64,000 nucleotides of DNA, from positions 1,265,501 through 1,329,500 of the forward strand of contig NZ_CP009170.1 of NCBI RefSeq assembly GCF_000763575.1, written 5' to 3'. The notes beneath the pieces are model-generated. The model was not told where the DNA came from and did no database searches. It was given only the letters and a program-made list of their open reading frames with translations. Source of the stretch: Thermoanaerobacter kivui (GTDB lineage Bacteria; Bacillota; Thermoanaerobacteria; Thermoanaerobacterales; Thermoanaerobacteraceae). The position numbers were made by a program, and so were the translations under genes. Below are positions 25,959-35,649 of the stretch, one piece after another; within the stretch, counting starts at the first letter, position 1, and each line of letters starts with the position of its first letter.

Positions 25959-26727
25959 TTAATACACCCGCAAACAAATTTTTTAAAGCCTGCAGTTGAG
26001 TATAAATTCCTGAACTTATGACGCCGGAATTTGTCTCAATTATGCAATCACCCTTTTTCATAGATAAGTCCTTTAAGATATTGACATCATCTAAAAATTC
26101 TACATCTTTGAGAATTTTATCTTTGTTTTTAATGCAATGTTCATAATCGCTTTCACTGACTCTGACTGTAATCTTGTCAAAAGCGTTATAATTTTCCATT
26201 CCTTTTTTAATGAGGTTTAATATTATATCTTTGTCTTCTTCTAAATACTTTCCTATTATCTTTTCTACTGTCTGCAAAACCACATTTACCATATCATTTT
26301 CTGCCTCTTTATATAGCCTTTGCTTCTCTTTAATGATTTCTTCTTTTATGGCCTTTGCTTCTTCTATTATAGCCTTTGCCTCTTCTTCTCCTTTTTTAAA
26401 CCCTTCCTGATAACCGAGAGAGTATCCCTCTTGATAGCCTTTATTTTTGTACTCTTCTTCTATTTTTTTTGCCTGCTCTTTAAGGTTACCTAAAATTTTT
26501 TCCACGTCTTCCCTTGTTTTTTGCAAAATTTCTTGTTGTACATGTCTTGCCCTTTCTACTATTTGCCTCGCTAACTCTAAACCCTTTTCCTTTACCTCTT
26601 CCGAATTGTCCTGCAACAAAATAGTCTTTTCCGAGTTTCTATTCTCTTTGTCATCCACAATCTTAAGCAACACAGGAGAGGAAAAGTTTATATCCTTTTG
26701 TTTATAGACCCTATACAATAATCTCAT
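25951..26727 (-). CDS. fliH: Flagellar assembly protein FliH
   Basis: Regulator and tether of the FliI ATPase, 258 residues from the chosen ATG at 26727. A long charged coiled coil runs through about residues 55-140 with the GYQEGYSLGYQEGFKKGEEEA repeat typical of FliH. A C-terminal V-ATPase E-like domain follows. GGAGGAGG stands four bases before the ATG. The 12-residue longer form lacks such a site and would overlap further into fliG. Confidence 0.9.
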   Translation of the reverse strand: MRLLYRVYKQKDINFSSPVLLKIVDDKENRNSEKTILLQDNSEEVKEKGLELARQIVERARHVQQEILQKTREDVEKILGNLKEQAKKIEEEYKNKGYQEGYSLGYQEGFKKGEEEAKAIIEEAKAIKEEIIKEKQRLYKEAENDMVNVVLQTVEKIIGKYLEEDKDIILNLIKKGMENYNAFDKITVRVSESDYEHCIKNKDKILKDVEFLDDVNILKDLSMKKGDCIIETNSGVISSGIYTQLQALKNLFAGVLNE

Positions 26728-27718
26728 CCCCTCCTCCTCTTGATATGACAATTTCTCCGGCATCTTCCAGTTTTCTTATTATATTGACAATCTTCTGTTG
26801 CGCTTCTTCTACGTCTTTTAACCTTACAGGACCCATGTACTGTATATCTTCCCGTATCATATCAGCAAGTCTCTTTGACATATTACTGTAAATGACTTTT
26901 TGTACCTCTTCGCTGGAACCTTTAAGAGCAAGGGCAATATCGTGATTGTCCACTTCTCTCAATACTCTCTGTATAGACCTTGAATCCAGTGTGACAATGT
27001 CTTCGAAGACGAACATCCTTCTCTTTATCTCTTCTACCAACTCAATGTTTATAGTCTCAAGAGTATCCAAAATGTTTTTCTCTGTACTTCTGTCAACAGA
27101 ATTTAGTATATCTACAATCGTTTGTATTCCACCTGAAGAAGTGTAATCTTGTGTAACCAATGAGGATAGCTTCCTCTCCAATATCCTTTCTACTTCCTTT
27201 ACAATTTCAGGGGAGGTACTTTCCATTGTAGCTATTCTCATAGCCACTTCAGCTTGTAAATTTTCAGGCAGTGAGGACAAAATTGCACCAGCCTGCTGTG
27301 GCTTCAAATAGGATAAAATCATCGCAATAGTCTGGGGATGTTCGTTTTGTATAAAATTCAAAACTTGAGAAGGATCCGCTCTTCTTATAAAATCAAATGG
27401 TCTTACTTTCAAAGTAGAAGTCAATTTATTTATGACTTCAAAAGCTTCTTGAGCTCCCAAAGCTTTTTCCAAAACCTCTTTTGCATATTCAATTCCGCCT
27501 TCAATTATGTACTCTTGAGCAATACACATGTTGTAAAACTCGTCCAAGACTTTTTGCTTCTCTTCAGGAGTAACATTTCGTATGCTAGCTATTTCAAGAG
27601 TTAATTGTTCAATTTCCTCTTGTCTTAAGTGCTTATATATCTGTGCAGAAATATCAGGACCTAAAGCGATCATCAACATGGCACTTTTTTGTTTACCCGT
27701 CAATGCACCTCTTGCCAT
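26711..27718 (-). CDS. fliG: Flagellar motor switch protein FliG
   Basis: Rotor protein that contacts the stator, 335 residues. The N-terminal domain (GKQKSAMLMIALGP), the middle EHPQTIAMILSYL motif and the C-terminal torque domain with the conserved charged helix (DSRSIQRVLREVD) are complete. The frame is intact, in contrast to fliM, with which it forms the C-ring. Confidence 0.97.
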   Translation of the reverse strand: MARGALTGKQKSAMLMIALGPDISAQIYKHLRQEEIEQLTLEIASIRNVTPEEKQKVLDEFYNMCIAQEYIIEGGIEYAKEVLEKALGAQEAFEVINKLTSTLKVRPFDFIRRADPSQVLNFIQNEHPQTIAMILSYLKPQQAGAILSSLPENLQAEVAMRIATMESTSPEIVKEVERILERKLSSLVTQDYTSSGGIQTIVDILNSVDRSTEKNILDTLETINIELVEEIKRRMFVFEDIVTLDSRSIQRVLREVDNHDIALALKGSSEEVQKVIYSNMSKRLADMIREDIQYMGPVRLKDVEEAQQKIVNIIRKLEDAGEIVISRGGGDEIIV

Positions 27719-27729
27719 AATAACACCAC

Positions 27730-29241
27730 CTATTCTTCATTAAGCCATGTCCTTATTAGCTGGACGACAATCTCTGGTTTCTCCTTCACAAGTTTTTCTA
27801 TCTGCTTTTTCTTTTCATCTTTATCAGATAAATCTATCTCCTCAATAGGCTCTGTTGTAGCCAAAATTTCCTGTTCAGCAGTAGCCAAAAGAGTTTCTTT
27901 TTTCTTTCTTATCATCATAAATAGTGAAAGTGCGCCTCCTAACACCAAAGCCGCCAATAAAGCCCATACATATACTGGCGCTCCTTTTGGAGCTTTTGTC
28001 TGTTGCTGCATCGCTTTTAACAAGTCTTGATTAAATTGCATTCCTTGAACAGATACTTTTACAAGAGAATCTCCGCCTGCAGCTTTTGTAACAAGGTCAG
28101 CAATTTGCTGTTTCATAGAATTATTAAGATTTTGGTTTACAACAACTGCAACAGAAATACTTTCAATTTTCCCTTGAGCTTGAACAAGACTTGTCTTAAT
28201 TTGATTTATTTCATAGTTTATAGTGGTCTCTGTTTTATTATAATCAGAAGTATTATTGCTAGTTGTTGAAGTTACAGGAGGATTATTTGACGCAGTACCT
28301 GGTGAGCTTCCACCTTGTGTACCTGTAGCTTTTTCTTTAAGCTCTTGTATACTCCTTACAATTCCTTTATTGTCATTCCCTTGAACAGGCAAATACTCTA
28401 TAGTATCCTGCGTCTTTTTATCAAAATTTAAAGTAACATTTGCTCTTACAACTACATTACCTGGTCCAAACACTTGTTCTAACAATGTTTGAAGGCTGTT
28501 TTGTAAGTCTTCTTGAACTTTTTTTTGAAGAGCAAATTGAGTATTAGCATTTTCAGCAGTAGTATCACTTTCTGCAGTTAGAATTTTACCATTATTATCA
28601 ATTACAGTAACATTTTCAGGTTTTAAACCTTCTACGCTCTTAGATACAAAATCTATGATTCCCTTGACTTGCGAAGAGGATAAAGTCACACCTGGCTTTA
28701 AAGTTAGCATCACAGCCGCTGTAGCTTGATTAGTAGTATTTGAAAGTACAAAGGCATTTTGATCAGGTACTACGATATTGACAATAGCATCTTGCACTCC
28801 ATCTATAGTTTTTAGAGAATTTTGTATTTCATTTTGTAGAAAATACAAATACTTTTGTCTTCTTTCTTGGTCTGTTGTAGCAAGGGAGTTATTCATAGCG
28901 TCTTGAAAGCTAAATCCCCCTTGTGGGATTCCTTCTGTCGCAAGTTTCATCCTCACCTCATCTTTGTATTGTGCGGGAACTAAAATTGTCGTCCCATCGT
29001 TCGATATTTTATATGGAATCTTGAATTCGGTTTTTAATTTTTCAACTACCGCTCCTGCATCTTTTATACTTAGATCTGAATATAAAACTACATAATTAGG
29101 CCTATTAACTATGTAAACTAATAAAGAAATGCCTATAAAAAGTAAAATAGCAATAATTCCTAACTGTATCTTTTGTTTCTTATCAAACTTATTCCAAAAG
29201 TTTGTCAGTTGTTCTCTAAAATTGGCAATGAAGTCTGGCAT
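27730..29241 (-). CDS. fliF: Flagellar MS-ring protein FliF
   Basis: Builds the membrane MS ring that houses the export gate. It has 503 residues, with one transmembrane helix near residue 25-45 and a second at about 427-447, periplasmic ring-building motifs between them (VVLYSDLSIKDAGAVVEKL; GPGNVVVRANVTLNFDKK), and a C-terminal cytoplasmic FliG-binding tail (EKLVKEKPEIVVQLIRTWLNEE). The frame is intact. Confidence 0.97.
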   Translation of the reverse strand: MPDFIANFREQLTNFWNKFDKKQKIQLGIIAILLFIGISLLVYIVNRPNYVVLYSDLSIKDAGAVVEKLKTEFKIPYKISNDGTTILVPAQYKDEVRMKLATEGIPQGGFSFQDAMNNSLATTDQERRQKYLYFLQNEIQNSLKTIDGVQDAIVNIVVPDQNAFVLSNTTNQATAAVMLTLKPGVTLSSSQVKGIIDFVSKSVEGLKPENVTVIDNNGKILTAESDTTAENANTQFALQKKVQEDLQNSLQTLLEQVFGPGNVVVRANVTLNFDKKTQDTIEYLPVQGNDNKGIVRSIQELKEKATGTQGGSSPGTASNNPPVTSTTSNNTSDYNKTETTINYEINQIKTSLVQAQGKIESISVAVVVNQNLNNSMKQQIADLVTKAAGGDSLVKVSVQGMQFNQDLLKAMQQQTKAPKGAPVYVWALLAALVLGGALSLFMMIRKKKETLLATAEQEILATTEPIEEIDLSDKDEKKKQIEKLVKEKPEIVVQLIRTWLNEE

Positions 29242-29268
29242 TAATTCACCTCATTTCAATTAAAGACA

Positions 29269-29565
29269 TTACAATGGCATTCTCATTATTTCCTGATAGG
29301 CCTCCAGCACTTTATTTTTTATTTGAATTGTAAGCTGCAGTGCAATGTCAGCCTTCGCAGCATCTATCATCACTTGATTTATATCGTCAATTTCACCAGT
29401 TACAAGTTTTTGGTCATTTTTCATTGCCGTTAACTGTAAATCATTTACCTTGTTAAAGGCTTCTTTTAAAAAGTCGCTAAAAGTATCTATTTTACTGCCA
29501 TTCTGTGTTGCTTCTAAAGTGCTATCCAAAGTTACTGGATTAACCGGTGTTATTTGATTAACCAT
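29269..29565 (-). CDS. fliE: Flagellar hook-basal body protein FliE
   Basis: A 98-residue MS ring-rod junction protein. The family-specific C-terminal half, DINQVMIDAAKADIALQLTIQIKNKVLEAYQEIMRM, is clear. It is the first substrate of the flagellar export gate. It is tightly packed between flgC and fliF. Confidence 0.95.
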   Translation of the reverse strand: MVNQITPVNPVTLDSTLEATQNGSKIDTFSDFLKEAFNKVNDLQLTAMKNDQKLVTGEIDDINQVMIDAAKADIALQLTIQIKNKVLEAYQEIMRMPL

Positions 29566-29571
29566 TTATGT

Positions 29572-30015
29572 CTACCCCCTACCGATTTCTAAAGACTTTT
29601 GAAACATAGCTTTTGAAGCATTAAAGGCTGTTACATTGGCTTCATAAGCACGAGTAGCAGAAATCATATCTACCATTTCAGAAACAATGTTTACATTTGG
29701 GTACTCTACATATCCATTTTGGTCAGCATCAGGATGTCCAGGGTCATAAACTTCTCTAAGAGGAGTTTGGTCATCCTCAGCTATTTGTACAACTTCTACT
29801 CCTTTGCCACTGTATTTACCTTTAACTTTATCTAGAATGCTTTCGAAACTGTCAGGTTGTATTTCTTTTAAAACCACTAATTTTCTCCTATAAGGCCCTC
29901 CTTGAACTGTTCTTGTAGTATTTACATTAGCTATATTTTGGGCAATTATGTCCATTCTAAGTCTTTCCGCCGTCAAACCCGAAGCACTTATATCCATAGA
30001 ACTAAATAAGTTCAT
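29572..30015 (-). CDS. flgC: Flagellar proximal rod protein FlgC
   Basis: A 147-residue rod component. The N-terminal [26 protein letters not shown] and the C-terminal [26 protein letters not shown] are the standard rod-protein helices. It follows flgB by six bases. Confidence 0.96.
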   Translation of the reverse strand: MNLFSSMDISASGLTAERLRMDIIAQNIANVNTTRTVQGGPYRRKLVVLKEIQPDSFESILDKVKGKYSGKGVEVVQIAEDDQTPLREVYDPGHPDADQNGYVEYPNVNIVSEMVDMISATRAYEANVTAFNASKAMFQKSLEIGRG

Positions 30016-30021
30016 TGTAAA

Positions 30022-30429
30022 TTACCTCCCATCTTTTACAGCAGTCATGATAGAGTTAAGCTCTCCACTTACCCTTTGCACAAGGGCATAGTAATACAAC
30101 TGATTCTTAGCTAAATTTGCCATTTCGGCATCTATGTCTACATTATTTCCATCTAACCTCATGGAAGTGTCATTTACTTGAATAATTTCCGGTTGTATGG
30201 AATCAATAGCAGGTGGGCCAATAGGAATGTGCTTAGGGTTTGTAACATAACCTCTTAACTTTGTACCATTTATAGCATCTTTTAAAATATCCTCAAATTT
30301 GACTTCAGACCTTTTGAAATTAGGAGTATCCACATTAGCGATGTTATTGGCAATCACATTGTTTCTTACAGTGGCTGCGTACAATCCCTTTTGTAATAAA
30401 TCTATATTTTCAATTCCTAAATCCAGCAT
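30022..30429 (-). CDS. flgB: Flagellar proximal rod protein FlgB
   Basis: First gene of the 25-kb fla/che operon and a proximal rod subunit of 135 residues. The rod motif VIANNIANVDTPNFKRSEVKFED is at about residues 25-47. The ATG has GAGGAGG upstream. Putative promoters lie in the 295-base codY-flgB gap. Confidence 0.96.
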   Translation of the reverse strand: MLDLGIENIDLLQKGLYAATVRNNVIANNIANVDTPNFKRSEVKFEDILKDAINGTKLRGYVTNPKHIPIGPPAIDSIQPEIIQVNDTSMRLDGNNVDIDAEMANLAKNQLYYYALVQRVSGELNSIMTAVKDGR

Positions 30430-30455
30430 TTTCTCGCCTCCTCTTATTCGACCAC

Positions 30456-30483
30456 ACTATACTTAATTCGACAAAAAAATCAA
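30456..30483 (-). promoter_or_regulatory. Candidate sigma-A promoter of flgB (proximal)
   Basis: TTGATT (30478-30483), 16-base spacer, TATAGT (30456-30461) on the minus strand, about 27 bases before the flgB ATG. A repeated GTCGAAT element surrounds the -10 box. Confidence 0.4.
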
Positions 30484-30574
30484 AAATCCTGCTAAAATAA
30501 ACCATAAAATAAATATTTAACTTTGTTTCAACAATGCCTTTTTTGTAAAATAATATCAATTTTTATCGAATAAT

Positions 30575-30583
30575 ATTATATCA
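30575..30583 (-). promoter_or_regulatory. Candidate extended -10 promoter of the fla/che operon (distal)
   Basis: TGATATAAT on the minus strand, an extended -10 box with a perfect TATAAT but a weak -35. It lies just beyond the codY terminator and would give an mRNA leader of about 140 bases for flgB. Confidence 0.4.
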
Positions 30584-30607
30584 TGCCGTAATAGTTTACA
30601 CCATAAG

Positions 30608-30632
30608 AAAAAAGTCCTATTTTTATAGGACT
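30608..30632 (-). terminator. Rho-independent terminator of codY
   Basis: An 8-bp stem AGTCCTAT/ATAGGACT with a four-base loop followed by TTTTTTC on the minus strand. It lies about 95 bases beyond the codY stop and separates the topA-codY unit from the flagellar operon. Confidence 0.85.
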
Positions 30633-30647
30633 CTTTTACATAAAATT

Positions 30648-30700
30648 AAGTCTCCTGCTTTCATGCTAAAGTACAACCCCATGCATAAAAGCGGAGACTT
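30648..30700 (-). other. Long imperfect hairpin between the codY stop and its terminator
   Basis: The arms are AAGTCTCC (30693-30700 pairing with 30648-30655), then GCTTT/AAAGC and ATGC/GCAT with single mismatches, around a 14-16-base loop, about 17 pairs in all. It has no T-run and lies in the 3' untranslated region of codY. I do not recognise a known riboswitch or repeat family in it. The rest of the 295-base gap holds the terminator and the two candidate flgB promoters. Confidence 0.5.
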
Positions 30701-30724
30701 ATATTTTTCAATAAGGGTTTAAAT

Positions 30725-31477
30725 TTATCTTTTCATTTTCTCTAACTCTTCTAATAATTTATCATTTAGTACCCTTATATGGGTACCTTTCATTCCTAAA
30801 GACCTTGACTCAATTATGCCAGCACTTTCAAACTTTCTAAGGGCATTTACAATTACAGACCTTGTAATACCTACTTTATCTGCTATTTTACTTGCAACTA
30901 ATAATCCTTCTTTTCCATTTAGCTCTTCAAAAATATTTTTTATAGCTTCTAATTCGGAGTAAGAAAGTGTTCCTAGTGCCATTTGAACAACTGCTCTTTT
31001 TCTCGCTTCATCCTCTATTTCTTCATTTTTTGACCTTAAAATTTCAAGGCCAACTACTGTAGCACCGTATTCTGCTAATATCAAGTCATCGTCAGTAAAT
31101 TCTTTTACCCCTCTTGATAAGGCTAAAGTTCCTAACCTGTCTCCACCGCCATTGACAGGTACTATAGTCAAAATTAAATCTGATAAAACTTTATCCTCTT
31201 TAAAAAGATTACCTTTATCATTAGCCAGCGTCTCCGTCACTCGCAAAAGTTTGTCATTATATTCTTCAGGTATTATTTTACTTTGAGCAAAAATGTCATT
31301 TCCATAATCTTTTAATATACTATAACCCAATACTTTACCCTTTCTACTCAAAATATATACGTTGGCCTCAATGACATCTTTTAAAATATTGGCCATTTCA
31401 TTAAAATCAACTGGTTGAATTCCTGTTTTTTGCAAAATTCGATTTACTTTTCTAGTTTTTTCTAATAGTGTGCTCAT
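30725..31477 (-). CDS. codY: Global nutritional repressor CodY
   Basis: A GTP- and branched-chain-amino-acid-sensing DNA-binding repressor, 250 residues. The N-terminal GAF-like sensor begins [16 protein letters not shown], and the C-terminal winged helix-turn-helix has [36 protein letters not shown]. It is the last gene of topA-hslV-hslU-codY, as in Bacillus. In Bacillus CodY also represses flagellar promoters, so its position next to flgB is suggestive. Confidence 0.97.
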
Positions 31478-31511
31478 ATTTCTAATCCTCCTATGTTTTT
31501 ATTTTTTATTA

Positions 31512-32891
31512 TCATAAAATGTATTTACTAACTTCGTATTTATTTAGACTATCTTTTAATTGCTCTTTTACATACTCTTCAGTTATCACTATTTGCTGCC
31601 CTCCCAATTCTGGCGCATTAAAAGATAATTCTTCAAACAACTTCTCCATGACAGTGTGCAATCTTCTTGCGCCAATGTCCTCCGATTGTTGATTTATAAG
31701 ATATGCTACTTCTGCAATAGCCTCAATTGCTTCATCAGTGTATTTAACTTCTATTCCTTCTGTTCTTAAAAGCTCTTGATATTGCTTGGTAAGAGCGTTT
31801 TTAGGCTCTTTTAATATTCTTACAAAATCTTCTTTTGTAAGGGGTTTTAAATTCACTCTTACAGGAAATCTTCCCTGTAGTTCAGGTATTAAGTCTGAGA
31901 CTTTTGACACATTGAAGGCTCCTGCTGCAATGAACAAAATATGGTCTGTTTTAACAGGTCCGTATTTTGTCATTACAGTACATCCTTCAATTATTGGAAG
32001 AATATCTCTTTGAACACCCTCTCTTGAAACATCAGGGCCAGCGGTATAACCACTACCAGCAATTTTGTCTATTTCATCTATGAAGATTATCCCGTCGTTT
32101 TCAGCCCTTCTAATCGCTTCTTCTACTACTTCATCCATATCAATTAGATTTTGCGCTTCTTCTGACTCTAAAATTCTCTTAGCTTCATAAACTGGTACTT
32201 TTTTAATCTTTTTTCTTTTGGGTAAAATGTCAGAAAAGATATCTTGCAAATTTATGTTCATTTCCTCCGACCCCAAATTGGTATACATCTCCAACATGGG
32301 AGTAGAAGAATCTGTGACCTCTATTTCCACGATGTAATTGTCAAGTTCCCCGCTTCTCAATTTATGTCTTATTTCTTCCCTTTTGTATTTCAGGTTTTCT
32401 TCTTCTACTTCCTCTCCTTTATCGGAGGAAGGATAATTAAAAAGCATCTCAAAAGGATTTTTGACTTGTTTTTTCTTTTTGCCAATTATATAATCAATCA
32501 ATCTATCCTCAGCTAATTTTTTAGCTTTTTCTGTCACAGTTTTTAATTTTTCTTCTTTTACCATTCTTACAGCGGCTTCTACAAGGTCTCTCACCATCGA
32601 ATCGACGTCTCTTCCTACATATCCTACTTCTGTGAATTTAGTAGCCTCTACTTTCACAAAAGGAGCCTCAACTAACTTTGCAATTCTTCGGGCTATTTCT
32701 GTTTTTCCTACACCAGTCGGGCCTACCATAATTATGTTTTTGGGAGTGACTTCTTCTCTGAAGTCTTCAGGCAAAAGATTGCGTCTGTATCTATTTCTCA
32801 GCGCTACTGCCACTGATTTTTTAGCTTCCTTTTGTCCTACAATATACTTATCTAATTCCTCTACAATCTCCTTGGGAGTATAATTCTTCAC
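31512..32891 (-). CDS. hslU: ATP-dependent protease ATPase subunit HslU (ClpY)
   Basis: AAA+ unfoldase that feeds HslV, 459 residues. The N-terminal [10 protein letters not shown] is followed by Walker [10 protein letters not shown] at 57-65, the inserted I-domain (about 110-240), Walker [13 protein letters not shown] and sensor regions. The GTG start lies 12 bases after hslV, so the two subunits are co-made. Confidence 0.97.
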   Translation of the reverse strand: MKNYTPKEIVEELDKYIVGQKEAKKSVAVALRNRYRRNLLPEDFREEVTPKNIIMVGPTGVGKTEIARRIAKLVEAPFVKVEATKFTEVGYVGRDVDSMVRDLVEAAVRMVKEEKLKTVTEKAKKLAEDRLIDYIIGKKKKQVKNPFEMLFNYPSSDKGEEVEEENLKYKREEIRHKLRSGELDNYIVEIEVTDSSTPMLEMYTNLGSEEMNINLQDIFSDILPKRKKIKKVPVYEAKRILESEEAQNLIDMDEVVEEAIRRAENDGIIFIDEIDKIAGSGYTAGPDVSREGVQRDILPIIEGCTVMTKYGPVKTDHILFIAAGAFNVSKVSDLIPELQGRFPVRVNLKPLTKEDFVRILKEPKNALTKQYQELLRTEGIEVKYTDEAIEAIAEVAYLINQQSEDIGARRLHTVMEKLFEELSFNAPELGGQQIVITEEYVKEQLKDSLNKYEVSKYIL

Positions 32892-32903
32892 TTAAAGCAC
32901 CCC

Positions 32904-33434
32904 CTATAAAGTCTCAACTGTTATGTTGTTATTAGTGTAAACACAAATCTTTGAAGCTATCTCTAAAGCTTTTTTTGCTATATTTTCTGTATCTAAATCA
33001 GTGTTGTAGCGCAAAGCCAAAGCCGCTGCCATGGCGTAATTTCCCCCAGACCCTATTCCAATCACATCATCATCTGGTTCAATGACTTCCCCAGTGCCTG
33101 AAATGAGCAAAGTAGAAGTCTTATCTACCGCAATTAAAAGAGCCTCCAACTTTCTTAAAATCTTGTCTTTTCTCCATTCTTGTGCCAACTCTACTGCAGC
33201 CCTTTTTAAATTCCCTCCATATTGTTCCAGTTTTTCTTCAAATTTTTGAGAAAGCGTTAAGGCATCTGCCACAGAACCTGCAAATCCTACTATTACTTCC
33301 CCATTGTACAACCTTCGAATTTTCTTTGCCCCATGCTTTAAAATAGTATTTTCTCCGAATGTAATTTGGCCATCGCCAGCCACTGAAACTCGATCGCCTT
33401 TTCTAACAGCAATTATGGTAGTACCCTTAAACAT
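32904..33434 (-). CDS. hslV: ATP-dependent protease peptidase subunit HslV (ClpQ)
   Basis: Proteasome-beta-like peptidase, 176 residues. Maturation would remove the short MFKG leader to expose the nucleophile Thr5 in [19 protein letters not shown]. Lys and Asp residues of the active site and the GSGGNYA motif are present. Unlike Bacillus ClpQ, which uses serine, the nucleophile here is the standard threonine. Confidence 0.96.
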   Translation of the reverse strand: MFKGTTIIAVRKGDRVSVAGDGQITFGENTILKHGAKKIRRLYNGEVIVGFAGSVADALTLSQKFEEKLEQYGGNLKRAAVELAQEWRKDKILRKLEALLIAVDKTSTLLISGTGEVIEPDDDVIGIGSGGNYAMAAALALRYNTDLDTENIAKKALEIASKICVYTNNNITVETL

Positions 33435-33513
33435 TTTTACACCCCTTTAGATAGTTTAATATTAACACATTTTTCACAATGGTTCAAGAATTAATTCAAA
33501 ATTTTTTTTAAAT

Positions 33514-35595
33514 TCATTTAACTTCTTTTTCGTAGTCGCATTGAGGATTAGAGCATTTTAAAATTGTATTATTCTTTGTGTTTTTTTCTACTAATAAACT
33601 TCCACATATGGGACATTTTTCTTCCACTGGCTTATCCCACAGGATAAAATCACATTCAGGAGCATTTTCACATCCATAATAAGTTCTTCCTTTTTTACTC
33701 TTTTTCATAACAATTTCTCCGCCACATTTAGGGCATTTTACCCCCACCTTTTCGTACAGCGGTTTTGTATTTTTGCATTCGGGGAAACCGGGACAAGCTA
33801 AAAACTTTCCGAATTTGCCCTTTTTTATTACCATATTTCTTCCACAAAATTCACATTCAATATCTGTTACTTCAACTTCTTCTTTTATATCTATTTCTTC
33901 CATTTGCTCTTCTGCAATTTTCAAAGTCTTATAAAAATCCTTGTAAAATTCTTGTACCACTTCATACCATTTAGCCTGACCCTCTTCTATTTTATCTAAC
34001 TGTTCTTCCATTTCAGCTGTAAATTTCACGTCAACAATTTTTGAAAAATATTCCTTTAATACATCAGTGACTATGAAGCCCAATTCTGTTGGTTTTAAAG
34101 TCTTTTTGTCTTTTACCACATATCCTCTTTCTAACAAAGTAGAGATAGTAGGAGCATAAGTGCTGGGACGACCTATTCCTTTTTCCTCCAATTCTTTAAT
34201 CAAAGAAGCTTCTGTATATCGAGGCGGAGGCTGGGTAAAATGTTGCATTGGCTTTAATTCCTCTAAAAACAATTTGGTCCCTTCTTGAAGTACAGGTACA
34301 GTTTTTTCTTCCTCTTCTTGCATATCTGTTCCTTCTACATACACTGTCATAAAACCTAAAAATTTAATGCTAGACCCTGAGGCTTTAAAAACATATCCAT
34401 TATTTACTATGTCCATAGAAACAGTATCGTAAATTGCAGGTGCCATTTGACTTGCTATGAATCTACTCCAAACTAATTTGTACAATTTATATTGGTCTGG
34501 CGTTAAGGAATCCTTTATACTCTCGGGATCCCTGTAAATAGAAGTAGGTCTTATAGCTTCATGAGCATCCTGAACATTGGCCTTTTTAGAAGCATAATTT
34601 GCTCCCGGATTGGCATACTCTTTTCCAAACTTTTCAACTATATATTTATATACCTCTGCCTTAGCCTCATTTGCCACCCTTGTAGAATCTGTCCTTATAT
34701 AAGTAATAAGACCTACACTGCCTTCTCCTTTGATTTCTACCCCCTCATATAATTGTTGTGCAATTAACATAGTTTTTTTTGCAGTAAATCCCAATTTTCT
34801 CGAAGCTTCTTGTTGTAAAGTACTAGTGATAAAAGGTGGAGAAGGATTCCTCTTTTTGACACCTGTTTTTACTTTATCTATAATGTATTCTTCAGACAAT
34901 GCTGCTAATATTTTGTCTACATCTTCTTTTGTCTTTAACTCAACTTTATCCTTTTTAGTACCGTAGAATTTTGCCTCAAACTTGCCAGAGTTTTTCTCAT
35001 CAGAGAGAATCACGGTAATACTCCAATATTCTTCTGGCACAAAGGCTTCTATTTCTCTTTCTCTGTCGCAGATAAGCCTAGCTGCTACTGATTGAACTCT
35101 GCCTGCACTTAATCCCCTCTTTATTTTTTTCCAAAGAAGGGGACTTATTTTATATCCTACTAATCTATCAAGAATTCTCCTGGCTTGTTGCGCATCTACC
35201 AAATTTAAATCTATAGAGCGAGGGCTTTTAAGAGCAGTTTGCACTGCATTTTTTGTGATCTCGTGAAATTCTATGCGACAAGGCTCCTCAATATTCAAAT
35301 TTAACAATTGGGCAATATGCCAGGAAATTGCTTCTCCTTCTCTGTCAGGGTCAGTGGCCAAAAAAATTTTATCTGCATCCTTTGCTTCTTTTTTTAAATT
35401 CTCTATAATAGCCCCTTTTCCCCGAATAGTTATGTACCTAGGAGCAAAATTGTTTTCAATATCGATACCTAATTGACTTTTAGGCAAATCCCTAACATGA
35501 CCCATGGAGGCTTCCACTTTAAAATTTTTCCCCAAAAATTTTGATATAGTTTTCGCTTTAGATGGGGACTCAACAATAACCAGTGATTTTGCCAT
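33514..35595 (-). CDS. topA: DNA topoisomerase I
   Basis: Type IA topoisomerase that relaxes negative supercoils, 693 residues. TOPRIM domain motifs are at the N-terminus (LVIVESPSKAKTI; ATDPDREGEAI). The catalytic Tyr299 is in GLITYIRTDSTRV. Three C-terminal zinc ribbons follow, each with four cysteines, starting CEFC, CPKC and CPIC. The ATG at 35595 with GGAGGTG is chosen over the 18-codon-longer frame because the latter overlaps the promoter. Confidence 0.97.
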   Translation of the reverse strand: MAKSLVIVESPSKAKTISKFLGKNFKVEASMGHVRDLPKSQLGIDIENNFAPRYITIRGKGAIIENLKKEAKDADKIFLATDPDREGEAISWHIAQLLNLNIEEPCRIEFHEITKNAVQTALKSPRSIDLNLVDAQQARRILDRLVGYKISPLLWKKIKRGLSAGRVQSVAARLICDREREIEAFVPEEYWSITVILSDEKNSGKFEAKFYGTKKDKVELKTKEDVDKILAALSEEYIIDKVKTGVKKRNPSPPFITSTLQQEASRKLGFTAKKTMLIAQQLYEGVEIKGEGSVGLITYIRTDSTRVANEAKAEVYKYIVEKFGKEYANPGANYASKKANVQDAHEAIRPTSIYRDPESIKDSLTPDQYKLYKLVWSRFIASQMAPAIYDTVSMDIVNNGYVFKASGSSIKFLGFMTVYVEGTDMQEEEEKTVPVLQEGTKLFLEELKPMQHFTQPPPRYTEASLIKELEEKGIGRPSTYAPTISTLLERGYVVKDKKTLKPTELGFIVTDVLKEYFSKIVDVKFTAEMEEQLDKIEEGQAKWYEVVQEFYKDFYKTLKIAEEQMEEIDIKEEVEVTDIECEFCGRNMVIKKGKFGKFLACPGFPECKNTKPLYEKVGVKCPKCGGEIVMKKSKKGRTYYGCENAPECDFILWDKPVEEKCPICGSLLVEKNTKNNTILKCSNPQCDYEKEVK

Positions 35596-35620
35596 TTTGA
35601 CACCTCCAAAACAATTTATA

Positions 35621-35649
35621 ATTATATCAAAGTTTTTGACAATTATCAA
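35621..35649 (-). promoter_or_regulatory. Sigma-A promoter of topA
   Basis: TTGATA (35644-35649), 17-base spacer, TATAAT (35621-35626) with a TG extension. It overlaps the dprA stop codon and should drive topA-hslV-hslU-codY. Confidence 0.65.

Noticed and set aside
30430-30724. A known riboswitch (c-di-GMP, T-box or similar) before the flagellar operon
   Set aside because: None of the conserved core sequences I know for these classes are present; only simple hairpins and candidate promoters are seen.
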